A stretch of DNA of 42,918 nt from Chitinophaga filiformis (lineage in GTDB: Bacteria; Bacteroidota; Bacteroidia; Chitinophagales; Chitinophagaceae), in assembly GCF_021646545.1 (NCBI RefSeq), contig NZ_JAKIRP010000028.1:1-42918 (forward strand), read 5' to 3'. The first letter of the stretch is position 1, and each line of letters starts with the position of its first letter. This document shows, piece by piece, positions 19,756-28,376 of the stretch. A program made the position numbers and the translations under genes. Below the pieces are notes generated by a model, which worked only from the letters and a program-made list of their open reading frames with translations, made no database searches and had not been told where the DNA came from.

Positions 19756-21072
19756 ATGCTTCATAACAGACTATATATCATCCTGCTGGCTATCCTATTT
19801 GCAGGATGTACAAAAGATAAAACGACCTCGCTTTTCGGCGAGAAACCGGAAGAGCGTATGGAGAAAGCCCTGGCGGAATACAAGGCCACGCTTACCGGCA
19901 GCACCTATGGATGGAAAACAGTCGTTTCCCCTTCAGCAGGCGGCGCTTACAGCTTCTTCTTCAGGTTTGGCACCAATGACCGGGTAACCATGTATAGTGA
20001 TGTTACACCGGATGCAGCCGCCACCGGCAAAGAAAGCACCTATCGCCTGAAAGCGGTACAAAGGCCATCCCTGTTGTTTGACACCTATTCCTATCTCCAC
20101 CTGTTGTCTGACCCCGACCCGAACGTTTACGGAGGCGAGACAGGATCAGGTTATGCGGTTGATTTTGAATATGCTATAGACACTGTTACTGCTGATACTA
20201 TCAAGCTGACAGGTATCTCTTTCAGTACAAAGATGGTCCTCGTAAAAGCAACCCAGGCAGAAGCAGAAGCATATGCCGCTGGTAGTTATGCGAACGTGAT
20301 CGCCGGTATGGAGAATTATATGTTGCAGAACCCATGGCTATATCTGCAGTTCAGTGACGGAAATCGCCTGCAGGTGAGTGTCAACACCTTCACCAAGACC
20401 TTTACCCTGATCTATATTGATGACGCCGACCAGGTGCAGCTGTTGCCCAGCCCTTACTACTACACACTGAATGGCATCTATCTGCAGCAGCCGATCACCT
20501 ATGGCGGTAATACCTTCCATGAAGTGTTCTGGGACAGCGTCAAGAAGGTCTTTTATGTGACTATTGATGGTCAACGGATAGAAGTAAAAGTCGCTCCCAC
20601 ATCGGTAGTGCCTATGCACAGACTGTTGGGAGTAGACTTTTCTTCACTGATTGTACCTCCGCAGCAGCTACCGGGATGGTCTGCCAGCTTTACCAGCATC
20701 TATGCCGGTATTGCCACTTCATTGCTGAACGGACCTTACGGATTAACGCTGTATTATACCGAGTTCGCGTTTGATGTTAGTCAGCAGGTCATGAATGTAG
20801 ACGTATATGTCATCCAGGATAATTCACTTTACCTGGCGCAGTTTCCATTCACTTACACCAAGACCAGCAGCGGGGTATTCAACTTTACGGGACAGACCTT
20901 CGGCGGCAATGCAGCTTTGATTGCCAATGACATGAAACCACTGTTGGATTATATCCGCAACGACCGCTTCACGATGGATTTCATTATAGATACACAGGGA
21001 GGGAACGGGCGACTGGGCCAACTGAAAAGTGTGGAACATCCCGATTTCTTCTTTACGGGATTCCCGCAATAA
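19756..21072 (+). CDS. DUF4302-type lipoprotein, last gene of the SusC/SusD operon
   Basis: A 438-residue lipoprotein (lipobox FAGC, C18). After a short linker comes a helical segment with RMEKALAEYKATL, then a run of beta-rich repeats. The arrangement resembles DUF4302, a family known almost only next to SusC, SusD and the HExxH lipoprotein. The start at 19756 is the first ATG after the previous stop and gives a clean lipoprotein signal; the longer open frame to 19597 overlaps the upstream gene and is not used. It is probably a surface accessory binding protein. No catalytic motif is seen. The family call rests on recalled sequence pattern and context. Confidence 0.75.
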   Translation: MLHNRLYIILLAILFAGCTKDKTTSLFGEKPEERMEKALAEYKATLTGSTYGWKTVVSPSAGGAYSFFFRFGTNDRVTMYSDVTPDAAATGKESTYRLKAVQRPSLLFDTYSYLHLLSDPDPNVYGGETGSGYAVDFEYAIDTVTADTIKLTGISFSTKMVLVKATQAEAEAYAAGSYANVIAGMENYMLQNPWLYLQFSDGNRLQVSVNTFTKTFTLIYIDDADQVQLLPSPYYYTLNGIYLQQPITYGGNTFHEVFWDSVKKVFYVTIDGQRIEVKVAPTSVVPMHRLLGVDFSSLIVPPQQLPGWSASFTSIYAGIATSLLNGPYGLTLYYTEFAFDVSQQVMNVDVYVIQDNSLYLAQFPFTYTKTSSGVFNFTGQTFGGNAALIANDMKPLLDYIRNDRFTMDFIIDTQGGNGRLGQLKSVEHPDFFFTGFPQ

Positions 21073-21082
21073 CATAACTGAT

Positions 21083-21120
21083 AAAAAGAGCGCCGCGATG
21101 ATCACCGCGGCGCTCTTTTT
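21083..21120. terminator. Bidirectional terminator between the SusCD operon and the hybrid kinase gene
   Basis: An 11-bp GC-rich stem (21087-21097 with 21106-21116) is flanked by A5 on the left and T5 on the right. It can end transcription from both convergent operons. Confidence 0.92.
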
Positions 21121-21135
21121 ATTGATACTATGCTT

Positions 21136-24100
21136 TTAATGGTCTGCCTGCAGTATGACCGTAAACGTTGCCCCCTCATTCAGGTGTCCATTGGCCTGGA
21201 TCACACCATGATGGTTTTCTACGATCTTCTTACAGAGGGCAAGCCCGATACCTGTACCTGCATATACTCTTCCCTCATTCAGACGCTGGAAGATGGTAAA
21301 GATCTTCTCTGCAAATTGCTGTTCGAACCCGATACCATTATCGGTGAATTGCAGTTTGACATAAGCAATATCGTCCTGTAATCCCCGATAAAGCGGCCGT
21401 TCAGCTGCCTGCAATGCTGTACCTGTAATTGTTATAATCGGCTGTTTATCAGAGAACTTCAATGAGTTACCTATCAGATTGGTAAACAGTTGCAATAACT
21501 GCAAAGGAATGCCTTTCACTGCCGGCAGATCATTATTGCTGATAATGGCCTGTTTCTGTTCAATCAGCAGATCGAAGTCTGTTCTTACCTGCTGCAGAAT
21601 ATTGTTAAGATTTGTGGAGACGAACCGCACATCTGTATTGGACAAGCGGGAATAATCCAGCACATCGTTGATCAGTTGTGACATACGTGCAGCAGACGAC
21701 TGGATCTTTTCAAAATAGTTGTTTACCGGTGTACCTTTCGCCAGGCCTTTCTCCAACAGTTCAGAGAAGGTCCTGATTTTACGCAGTGGTTCCTGCAGAT
21801 CATGACTGGCAATGTAAGCAAACTGCTCAAGCTCTGAATTCTTACGCAGCAATTCGGCTGTACGCTCTCCCACTTTCTTTTCCAGTTCATCCGCACTATG
21901 TTGCAGGATGTCTATGGCCTGCTGGTGTAAACGGGAGATCCTGATCTGTGCACGGACCCTGGCCAGCAATTCTTTTGCAGAAAAAGGCTTGGTCAGATAA
22001 TCGTCTGCCCCAATATCATACCCCTCGATTTTTGCTTCCTCACCTGCCCTCGCAGACACCAATATCACTGGTAATGAACTTGTTGCCGGTTCATGTTTGA
22101 TATGATGTAAGAGCTCAATGCCATCCATCTCCGGCATCATGATATCACTGACCACCAATTCCGGAGGATAGGCAGAGATCTTCTCCAATGCTTCTCTGCC
22201 ATTGGCAGCTGTATCAACGGAATACTGTTTTTCGAGCAGGCGTTGCAGATAGTTGCGCATATCAGTGTTGTCATCGACGATGAGGATATGGGCCTTTTCT
22301 TCTCCCACGGGGATGTTGCCATTCGTGCTGGTTCCACTCTCGCTACCCAGGTGGAACGCTTCGTTGACATATGCCTCACTCAGGCCTGACATATACATTT
22401 CGTAATCATCCTCCATTATCCGGTCTTCCGGCAGGTGTGCGCTTCCCAGTGGAATGAAAACGGTAAAAGTGGTGCCTGCGCCATCTTCACTTTCTACAAT
22501 GATTTCACCTCCATGCAGCAGCACCAGTTCTTTTACAAGCGAAAGACCGATACCCGTCCCTTCATAGGTGCGTCCTTTGATATGTTTGACACGATGGAAG
22601 CGTTCAAACATATGCGGGATCTCCTCTGGCGGAATACCGACGCCTGTGTCTTTCACGCGCAGCATAGCGCGGTCGTCTGTCTGCTCCAGGGACACCATAA
22701 TGCTACCCTGCAGTGTGTATTTAAATGCATTGGATAACAGGTTGAGAATGATCTTCTCCCACATATCTCTGTCTACGTAAGCTCCAGTCATCAGGGGGCT
22801 GCAGCTTACAACAAATTGTAGTCCTGCATGCTCTACTGCCGCCCTGAAAGTGCTTGCAATATCTTCTGTAAGTGTGGAGAGATTGACCGGAGAAAAGCGT
22901 GCCTGCACCCTGTCTGCTTCTATACGACTGAAGTCGAGTAATGTATTCACGAGGCGTAAGAGGCGTAAAGCGTTACGGTGCGTCGCCATCAGATGTGCTT
23001 CCTGTTCCATGCTGAGGGTGCCTTCCCGCTGAGCCAGTAATTCCTCGAGTGGGCCTAACATGAGTGTAAGCGGCGTCCTGAATTCGTGACTGATATTACT
23101 GAAGAAGGCTGTTTTAGCCCGGTCTATTTCCATGAGCGCTTCCGCCTTCTTACGGGCTTCTTCAACCGTACGCACGGCTACGATACCACCTGCTACCTGG
23201 TCGGCCACCAGCTGGAAAAAGCTACGGTACTTTTCATCCAGTTGCCGGTAAGGGCTTATTCCTACTATCAGCAGGGCAAAAGGACATACCTGTCCGCTCT
23301 GTATAATGGGTATCACCAACGCCTGGTCCGGACTGATGGTCCAGTTACCTGAAGGCAACTGACCATATCTCTCCTTCAATCCGTTGACAATCACCGATTT
23401 ATTGGTATGAACGATCTGATCGAACTTCCAGTCGGCAGCCAGATCGGAGCCGATCTCCAGGTAAGCCGGCAGTATATTATCGCCGATGGAGCTATCAGTT
23501 TTTCCCACCATGTCAAGCGTCCCCACTTTGAGGTCTGTCCGGTAAATACAGGCAAAAGGAAAGTCGGCGGGATTTTCTTTCAGGATGGTAATAGTTCTCT
23601 CGTATACATCCTGGTCGCTGATACTGTCCGGGAGGTGTTTACCCAGGTCCTTCAGGGTCATTAGCTGTCTTTCGCCAATAATACGCAGGGTATCGTCGGT
23701 ATTAGCGCAGATAATACCTCCCGGGCCGCCGGCATCGCCTGGCACTGGACTATAGGAGAATGTATAATAGGTTTCCTCAGGGTATCCGTTACGTTCCATG
23801 ATCAGCAACAGGGACTCGTCGTAGGTGCCTTCATTTTCCTGCATGGCGGTTGCCGCACGGGGCCCTACCTGGTCCCATATTTCTTTCCAGACATTACTGG
23901 CAGGCATACCCAGTACCTGGGGGTGTTTTCCTCCCAGAATGCTTCTGTATGCGTCGTTGTATAGATTGATCAGATCAGGCCCCCACCAGACAAACATGGG
24001 TTGCCGCGAAGTGAGAATAATGCGTACGCAGGTTTTCAAACTTTGAGGCCAGGTGTCAACGGGGCCCAACGGTGTTTCAGACCAGTCCCTGGAGCGTATA

Positions 24101-24162
24101 AGTTCCCCCATCTCGCCACCGCCGGTAAGAAATTCAGGGATTACAGTCTTCGTTAGTTCCAT
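21136..24162 (-). CDS. Hybrid sensor histidine kinase, PAS-GAF-kinase-receiver-kinase
   Basis: A 1008-residue signalling kinase without membrane segments, so probably cytoplasmic. Order: a PAS-like domain (about 25-165), a GAF-like domain (about 170-335), a first kinase core with phosphoacceptor H359 (SHEFRTPL), ATP-binding N474/N478 and DTGVGIP/GTGIGL boxes (to about 572). A receiver domain follows (about 623-740; D673 in SDIMMPEMDG, K725). A coiled-coil linker leads to a second kinase core with H787 (SHDLQEPLRKI) and a second ATPase domain (NLIGNSLKF, DNGIGF, GTGIGL). The second core is of the bacteriophytochrome type. Two kinase cores around one receiver suggest internal phosphorelay. It lies 18 bases downstream of a single-domain response regulator in the same operon. 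The stimulus is unknown. Confidence 0.93.
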   Translation of the reverse strand: MELTKTVIPEFLTGGGEMGELIRSRDWSETPLGPVDTWPQSLKTCVRIILTSRQPMFVWWGPDLINLYNDAYRSILGGKHPQVLGMPASNVWKEIWDQVGPRAATAMQENEGTYDESLLLIMERNGYPEETYYTFSYSPVPGDAGGPGGIICANTDDTLRIIGERQLMTLKDLGKHLPDSISDQDVYERTITILKENPADFPFACIYRTDLKVGTLDMVGKTDSSIGDNILPAYLEIGSDLAADWKFDQIVHTNKSVIVNGLKERYGQLPSGNWTISPDQALVIPIIQSGQVCPFALLIVGISPYRQLDEKYRSFFQLVADQVAGGIVAVRTVEEARKKAEALMEIDRAKTAFFSNISHEFRTPLTLMLGPLEELLAQREGTLSMEQEAHLMATHRNALRLLRLVNTLLDFSRIEADRVQARFSPVNLSTLTEDIASTFRAAVEHAGLQFVVSCSPLMTGAYVDRDMWEKIILNLLSNAFKYTLQGSIMVSLEQTDDRAMLRVKDTGVGIPPEEIPHMFERFHRVKHIKGRTYEGTGIGLSLVKELVLLHGGEIIVESEDGAGTTFTVFIPLGSAHLPEDRIMEDDYEMYMSGLSEAYVNEAFHLGSESGTSTNGNIPVGEEKAHILIVDDNTDMRNYLQRLLEKQYSVDTAANGREALEKISAYPPELVVSDIMMPEMDGIELLHHIKHEPATSSLPVILVSARAGEEAKIEGYDIGADDYLTKPFSAKELLARVRAQIRISRLHQQAIDILQHSADELEKKVGERTAELLRKNSELEQFAYIASHDLQEPLRKIRTFSELLEKGLAKGTPVNNYFEKIQSSAARMSQLINDVLDYSRLSNTDVRFVSTNLNNILQQVRTDFDLLIEQKQAIISNNDLPAVKGIPLQLLQLFTNLIGNSLKFSDKQPIITITGTALQAAERPLYRGLQDDIAYVKLQFTDNGIGFEQQFAEKIFTIFQRLNEGRVYAGTGIGLALCKKIVENHHGVIQANGHLNEGATFTVILQADH

Positions 24163-24180
24163 AAATAAGCTGAATCAACA

Positions 24181-24573
24181 TTATTCCTTTCTCAAAACTT
24201 GCTCCAATCTTTTTGTGAGTATAGAGATGCTTGGCGGCTTCACAATATAGTCTGAAGCCCCCAGGAGCTTTGTTTCAGTAATGTCCTTCTGCTCTGTGGA
24301 AGTGGAGTAAATGATAACAGGGATATTATTCAAATGTGGGATTTTCTTTATCTCTTTAAGGCATTCCCTGCCGTTCATACGCACCATATTGAGATCGAGG
24401 AAAATAAAATGTGGAGTAAATCCCCGATCCTTACGCAATTTATTAAGCGCATCCACGCCATCATTGGCTGTAATGCAGGCTATATCCTCATCTATGGCAT
24501 TCAGCGCCAGAGAAAAAATTTCCTGGTCGTCATGATCATCATCAATCAGAAAGCAAATGATCTTCTCCTGCAT
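24181..24573 (-). CDS. Single-domain (CheY-like) response regulator
   Basis: A 130-residue receiver domain with no output domain. Acidic residues D11-D13 (LIDDDHDD) bind magnesium, the phosphoacceptor is D60 (FLDLNM), the switch threonine/serine lies in IYSTST and the conserved lysine in YIVKPPS. It resembles the receiver proteins encoded beside phytochrome-like kinases. It precedes the hybrid kinase by 18 bases on the same strand, so the two form an operon. It probably takes phosphate from the downstream kinase and acts through protein contacts. The infC terminator lies just upstream, so the operon should have its own promoter; no confident match was found. Confidence 0.9.
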   Translation of the reverse strand: MQEKIICFLIDDDHDDQEIFSLALNAIDEDIACITANDGVDALNKLRKDRGFTPHFIFLDLNMVRMNGRECLKEIKKIPHLNNIPVIIYSTSTEQKDITETKLLGASDYIVKPPSISILTKRLEQVLRKE

Positions 24574-24633
24574 ACTGTGTCAAAACTTACCCAATATACA
24601 TTAATTTCACTACTCATCTGTTTATAGATCAAT

Positions 24634-24663
24634 AAAAAAACCCGGAACGCAGGGCTCCGGGTT
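24634..24663 (-). terminator. Rho-independent terminator of infC
   Basis: On the minus strand an 8-bp stem (24663-24656 with 24646-24639) is followed by a run of T (A7 on the plus strand, 24634-24640). It lies about 40 bases after the infC stop and ends the thrS-infC transcript before any further gene. Confidence 0.85.
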
Positions 24664-24703
24664 CATTTGATATAATTGCACCAAGTAAATAAAGCGTAAA
24701 GGA

Positions 24704-25393
24704 CTATGCTCCCTGCTCAGGTTTAGCTTCAGAAGGCGCTGGGGCAGGACGAGGTTCTCTCGCTTGCTGTATACGGTCTTCTTTTTGCTCTTTGGTATCC
24801 ATCTTCTTTTTCGCACTCTTAGGAGCGAAAATGGCGATCATACGTTTGCCTTCCATGGTCGGCATTCCTTCGAGGGCGCCTACTTCTGCCAGCCTTTCAG
24901 CAAACTTCAGCAGGATCAACTCACCACGTTCTTTAAACATGATAGCACGGCCCTTGAACTGTACATATGTTTTTACTTTATTACCGTCTTTGAGGAATTT
25001 CTCAGCGTGTTTCGCCTTGAAGTCAAAGTCGTGATCGTCCGTATTTGGCGTAAACCGGATTTCCTTTACCTCGCTCTTATGAGCTTTGGCCTTCATCTCT
25101 TTCTCCTTCTTCTTCTTCTCGTAAAGGAATTTATTATAATCGATGATACGGCATACCGGCGGTACAGCATTTGGGGAAATTTCTACGAGATCCAGTCCCT
25201 GTTCTTCTGCCATACGCAGGGCCTCTTCCGTTCGGTATACCCCGACTTCTATATTTTCACCTACCAATCGTACTTCAGGTACACGTATCATTCTGTTCGT
25301 ACGGTGTTCCTGCTGTTGTTCTCTTCTAAAATTGGGGTTTCTACCCCTGTTGTTACTGTTGTTGTTAAAACTTGGTCTGGGTCCTTGTGGCAT
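24704..25393 (-). CDS. infC: Translation initiation factor IF-3
   Basis: A 229-residue factor that binds the 30S subunit and checks the start codon and initiator tRNA. An Asn/Arg-rich leader (about 1-33) precedes the N-terminal domain (about 34-105, with IRVPEVRLVGENIEVGVY and LDLVEISPNAVPPVCRIIDY). A basic linker helix follows (KFLYEKKKKEKEM) and then the C-terminal domain (about 112-195, KEIRFTPNTDDHDF and KVKTYVQFKGR). The C-terminal tail after about 200 is charged and Pro/Ala-rich, longer than in E. coli. It lies 207 bases downstream of thrS on the same strand. A terminator follows it, and the usual rpmI and rplT are not present next to it. Confidence 0.95.
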   Translation of the reverse strand: MPQGPRPSFNNNSNNRGRNPNFRREQQQEHRTNRMIRVPEVRLVGENIEVGVYRTEEALRMAEEQGLDLVEISPNAVPPVCRIIDYNKFLYEKKKKEKEMKAKAHKSEVKEIRFTPNTDDHDFDFKAKHAEKFLKDGNKVKTYVQFKGRAIMFKERGELILLKFAERLAEVGALEGMPTMEGKRMIAIFAPKSAKKKMDTKEQKEDRIQQAREPRPAPAPSEAKPEQGA

Positions 25394-25437
25394 TAAAAAA
25401 AATAAAGTTACAAATTAATAATTGTCAGTAGTCGTCC

Positions 25438-25521
25438 ATAGTCCATGAACAAAGTCTTAATGATTTATCTTCCGTCGGGAGGATTGCATCTGCAGACGTG
25501 CATCTGTCGTCTATGGACTAT
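25438..25521. repeat. Short inverted repeat in the thrS-infC spacer
   Basis: ATAGTCCAT (25438-25446) is matched by ATGGACTAT (25513-25521), 9 bp perfect and 66 bases apart, inside the 207-bp gap between thrS and infC. Each copy is also preceded by GTCGTC, so the flanks look partly like direct repeats. It could fold in the thrS-infC RNA. The function is unknown and chance is possible. Confidence 0.3.
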
Positions 25522-25600
25522 AAAAGCAATTAACGTACCCGAAAATACAAAAGTTCAATTAGTTAAAAATATATTTTATGACCTTTTGTAGAGAAAAGAC

Positions 25601-27541
25601 TTATTCGAATGGTTTCCTGCTGACTACTTCCTCTTTTACCAGCGCCATGAACTGTTCGAGGTCCATTGCACCGAGGTCGCCTTTAGCTTGTCTGCGTACC
25701 GCAACTTTGCCTTCAGCAGTTTCCTTCTCACCTAATACGAGCATATAAGGAATTTTTGCAAGTTCAGTTTCCCTGATCTTTTTCCCTATTTTCTCGTTGC
25801 GGTCGTCTATTTCTGCGCGAATTTCCGCATTTTTTAGCAATTCTGCTACTTTTTCTGCATATGCCTGGTTCTTGTCACTGATAGGCAGGATCTTCACCTG
25901 GGTAGGTGTGAGCCACAGCGGGAATTTACCGGCACAATGCTCTATCAGTACCGCGATGAAACGTTCCAGTGAGCCAAATGGCGCACGGTGGATCATTACC
26001 GGGCGGTGCTTCTGGTTGTCAGCCCCTACATACTCCAGTTCAAAACGCTCTGGCAGGTTGTAGTCCACCTGGATGGTACCCAGCTGCCATTTACGTCCCA
26101 GTGCATCTTTTACCATGAAGTCGAGCTTCGGACCATAGAAGGCAGCTTCCCCATATTCCACTACCGTTTTCAGGCCTTTTTCGGCAGCCGACTCGATAAT
26201 AGCCTGTTCAGCCAGGTTCCAGTTTTCGTCAGTTCCGATGTATTTTGACCTGTCTTCCTGGTCGCGCAGGGAGATCTGGGCCGTATAATCCGTAAAATTC
26301 AGGCTGTTGAATACGTATAACACCAGGTCGATTACTTTGATGAACTCTGCCTTCACCTGGTCAGGGCGGCAGAAAAGGTGTGCATCATCCTGAGTAAAGC
26401 CTCGTACACGGGTCAGACCATGCAATTCACCATGCTGTTCGTAGCGGTATACGGTACCGAATTCCGCAAAACGCACCGGCAGGTCTTTATAGCTCTTCGG
26501 GCTGGATTTATAGATCTCACAGTGGTGCGGACAGTTCATCGGTTTCAGCATGAACTCCTCGCCTTCTTCCGGCGTATGGATAGCCTGGAAACTGTCTTTA
26601 CCGTACTTCTCATAGTGACCGGAGGTAACATACAGGTTCTTGTTACCGATATGTGGTGTTACAACCGGCATATAACCGCTTTCGATCTGTGCTTTCTGCA
26701 GGAAACTTTGCAAGCGTTCACGCAGCATGGCCCCTTTTGGCAGCCACAAAGGCAAGCCAAGGCCTACCTTTTCAGAGAAGGTGAACAGCTCCAGTTCTTT
26801 ACCCAGCTTACGGTGGTCACGTTTTTTTGCTTCCTCTACCAGGTGCAGGTAATCGTCCAGCTCTTTCTGGGTAGGGAAAGTGATACCGTAAATGCGGGTC
26901 AGCATCTTGTTCTTCTCATTACCACGCCAGTAAGCGCCGGCAATGTTGGTCAGCTTGATAGCCTTTATAAACCCTGTACTTGGGATGTGAGGCCCGCGAC
27001 AAAGGTCTGTAAAGTTACCCTGTGTATAGAAAGTGATGGTACCATCCTGCAGGTCCCTGATCAGTTCCAGCTTGTACTCATCGTTCTTTTCAGTGAAATA
27101 TTTTTCTGCTTCTGCCTTGCTTACCTCACGGCGTTCGTAAGTGCTGTTCTTTTTAGCCAGTTCAGCCATCTTATCGCCGATCTTCTGCAGATCTTCGTCG
27201 GAAATGCTGCGTCCTCCCAGGTCAATATCGTAATAGAACCCGTTTTCGATAGCGGGTCCGATACCAAATTTCACCCCGGGATACAGTGCTTCCAGCGCTT
27301 CTGCCATGAGGTGGGCGGAAGAGTGCCACATGGTAGCCTTACCATCGGTATCTGTCCACGTCAGTAACTGCAGCGTGCCATCCGTTGTAATTGGCAGGGA
27401 CGCATCCGTCACCTGACCATTGAATTTTGCGGCCAAAACTTTACGTGCCAATCCCTCGCTGATGGATTTGGCAACATCCATTGCAGTTACTCCTGCTTCA
27501 TACTGACGAACTGCGCCATCCGGTAATGTAATGTTGATCAT
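25601..27541 (-). CDS. thrS: Threonyl-tRNA synthetase
   Basis: A 646-residue enzyme that joins threonine to its tRNA. The N-terminal TGS domain (about 1-60) is followed by the editing domain with H73-x-x-x-H77 (HSSAH) and C181/H185 (CRGPH), which removes mischarged serine. The class II catalytic core carries the zinc ligands C337 (MNCPHH), H388 (DDAH) and H518 (MIHRAPFGS), matching the E. coli C334/H385/H511 set. The anticodon-binding domain occupies about 545-646. All parts are present. It lies upstream of infC in the same direction. A TAnnTTTG-like box (minus strand, 27662-27655) upstream may serve as its promoter. Confidence 0.97.
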   Translation of the reverse strand: MINITLPDGAVRQYEAGVTAMDVAKSISEGLARKVLAAKFNGQVTDASLPITTDGTLQLLTWTDTDGKATMWHSSAHLMAEALEALYPGVKFGIGPAIENGFYYDIDLGGRSISDEDLQKIGDKMAELAKKNSTYERREVSKAEAEKYFTEKNDEYKLELIRDLQDGTITFYTQGNFTDLCRGPHIPSTGFIKAIKLTNIAGAYWRGNEKNKMLTRIYGITFPTQKELDDYLHLVEEAKKRDHRKLGKELELFTFSEKVGLGLPLWLPKGAMLRERLQSFLQKAQIESGYMPVVTPHIGNKNLYVTSGHYEKYGKDSFQAIHTPEEGEEFMLKPMNCPHHCEIYKSSPKSYKDLPVRFAEFGTVYRYEQHGELHGLTRVRGFTQDDAHLFCRPDQVKAEFIKVIDLVLYVFNSLNFTDYTAQISLRDQEDRSKYIGTDENWNLAEQAIIESAAEKGLKTVVEYGEAAFYGPKLDFMVKDALGRKWQLGTIQVDYNLPERFELEYVGADNQKHRPVMIHRAPFGSLERFIAVLIEHCAGKFPLWLTPTQVKILPISDKNQAYAEKVAELLKNAEIRAEIDDRNEKIGKKIRETELAKIPYMLVLGEKETAEGKVAVRRQAKGDLGAMDLEQFMALVKEEVVSRKPFE

Positions 27542-27654
27542 ACGATTTGAGCTGTTAACCTACAGCTATTTTGCTGCGTTGCTTTTATATTGATTTTAAA
27601 TAGCCTATAAAATCGGCTTGCGAAGTTAAGAAAAATGACGGCATTTTTGTATAT

Positions 27655-27662
27655 CAAATGTA
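27655..27662 (-). promoter_or_regulatory. Candidate -7 box upstream of thrS
   Basis: TACATTTG on the minus strand matches TAnnTTTG exactly, 114 bp before the thrS start codon. No TTG was seen at the expected upstream distance, so it is tentative. Confidence 0.35.
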
Positions 27663-27698
27663 ATGGCCCTCACTGCATTCTTACCTCAGGTGGCTTTC

Positions 27699-28262
27699 TT
27701 AATAGCGCAAACTGTCTGTAACCTCCACACAGCCCAACATTCCGTTACCAAAGTAAGGATTCTGCAGCTTGCTGCTCCGGCTCATCCAGTACGCGCCCCG
27801 GTCGTTGAATGCCATCGGGCAGTATTGCCGGTAGATGGTCTTTCCCTTCAGTCCTGTCGTCTGGATAATATCGTACAACATATCAGACACCGCCTCAAAA
27901 CCAGCCCTTTTCGCTTCCAGGTCCTTTTCGCCCAGCAATCCCGTCAGCTCCGCACTGATGCTGCCGGTAGCAGTACGGATCGCCCCCAGTCTGGCCGAAT
28001 CCATCTGGAGCATACCCAGTGGCAGGCTGTCGACATGTTGCCGCAGAACGGCCGCCCACTTGTCAGTATAGGTAATATTGCCCTGTGAAAGGCCATCGGT
28101 CAGGTCATAATAAGCATCCATCGTTGTTTGCAGGGAATCATAGAATTGAGCAGCATAGGGAGCTTTCAGCGGACCACTATCCGCCTGCGTAGCTGCGGGT
28201 TGTTTAGCGGCTTCATTACAGGCAAAGAATGCGGTGATAACCAGAATTATAGCTGACCTCAT
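27699..28262 (-). CDS. DUF3347 lipoprotein
   Basis: A 187-residue protein with a short lipoprotein signal (FFAC, C15). The rest matches DUF3347: a helical region from about 37, then the signature YRQYCPMAF (C148, M150) and NPYFGNGMLGC (M175, C178). The family also occurs fused to the C-terminus of CusB-type efflux adaptors; its conserved Cys, Met and aromatic residues suggest, but do not prove, copper or other soft-metal binding. Here it stands alone, divergent from the ABC-F gene. A TATCTTTG box at 28291-28284 (minus strand) could be its promoter. Confidence 0.85.
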   Translation of the reverse strand: MRSAIILVITAFFACNEAAKQPAATQADSGPLKAPYAAQFYDSLQTTMDAYYDLTDGLSQGNITYTDKWAAVLRQHVDSLPLGMLQMDSARLGAIRTATGSISAELTGLLGEKDLEAKRAGFEAVSDMLYDIIQTTGLKGKTIYRQYCPMAFNDRGAYWMSRSSKLQNPYFGNGMLGCVEVTDSLRY

Positions 28263-28283
28263 GTTTTATTTTGCTTTTGCGTC

Positions 28284-28291
28284 CAAAGATA
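28284..28291 (-). promoter_or_regulatory. Candidate -7 box of the DUF3347 lipoprotein gene
   Basis: TATCTTTG on the minus strand, an exact TAnnTTTG, lies 21 bp before the ATG at 28262. No matching TTG element was found at about 19-20 bp. Confidence 0.45.
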
Positions 28292-28347
28292 ATCGAAACA
28301 GTCGATAGAACTACTCACCAGGCCTATGGACTCTCCTCTAAAAGCAC

Positions 28348-28355
28348 TACCTTTG
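28348..28355 (+). promoter_or_regulatory. Candidate -7 box of the ABC-F gene, which decides its start codon
   Basis: TACCTTTG matches TAnnTTTG exactly. It falls inside the reading frame that could begin at ATG 28326, so a transcript made from it could not encode that longer form and would favour the ATG at 28377. Confidence 0.45.
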
Positions 28356-28376
28356 CACCTTCAATTTTATTTAGCA

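Noticed and set aside
26378..27367. A 329-codon frame opposite thrS
   Set aside because: It lies entirely within a well-supported enzyme gene and shows no domain.
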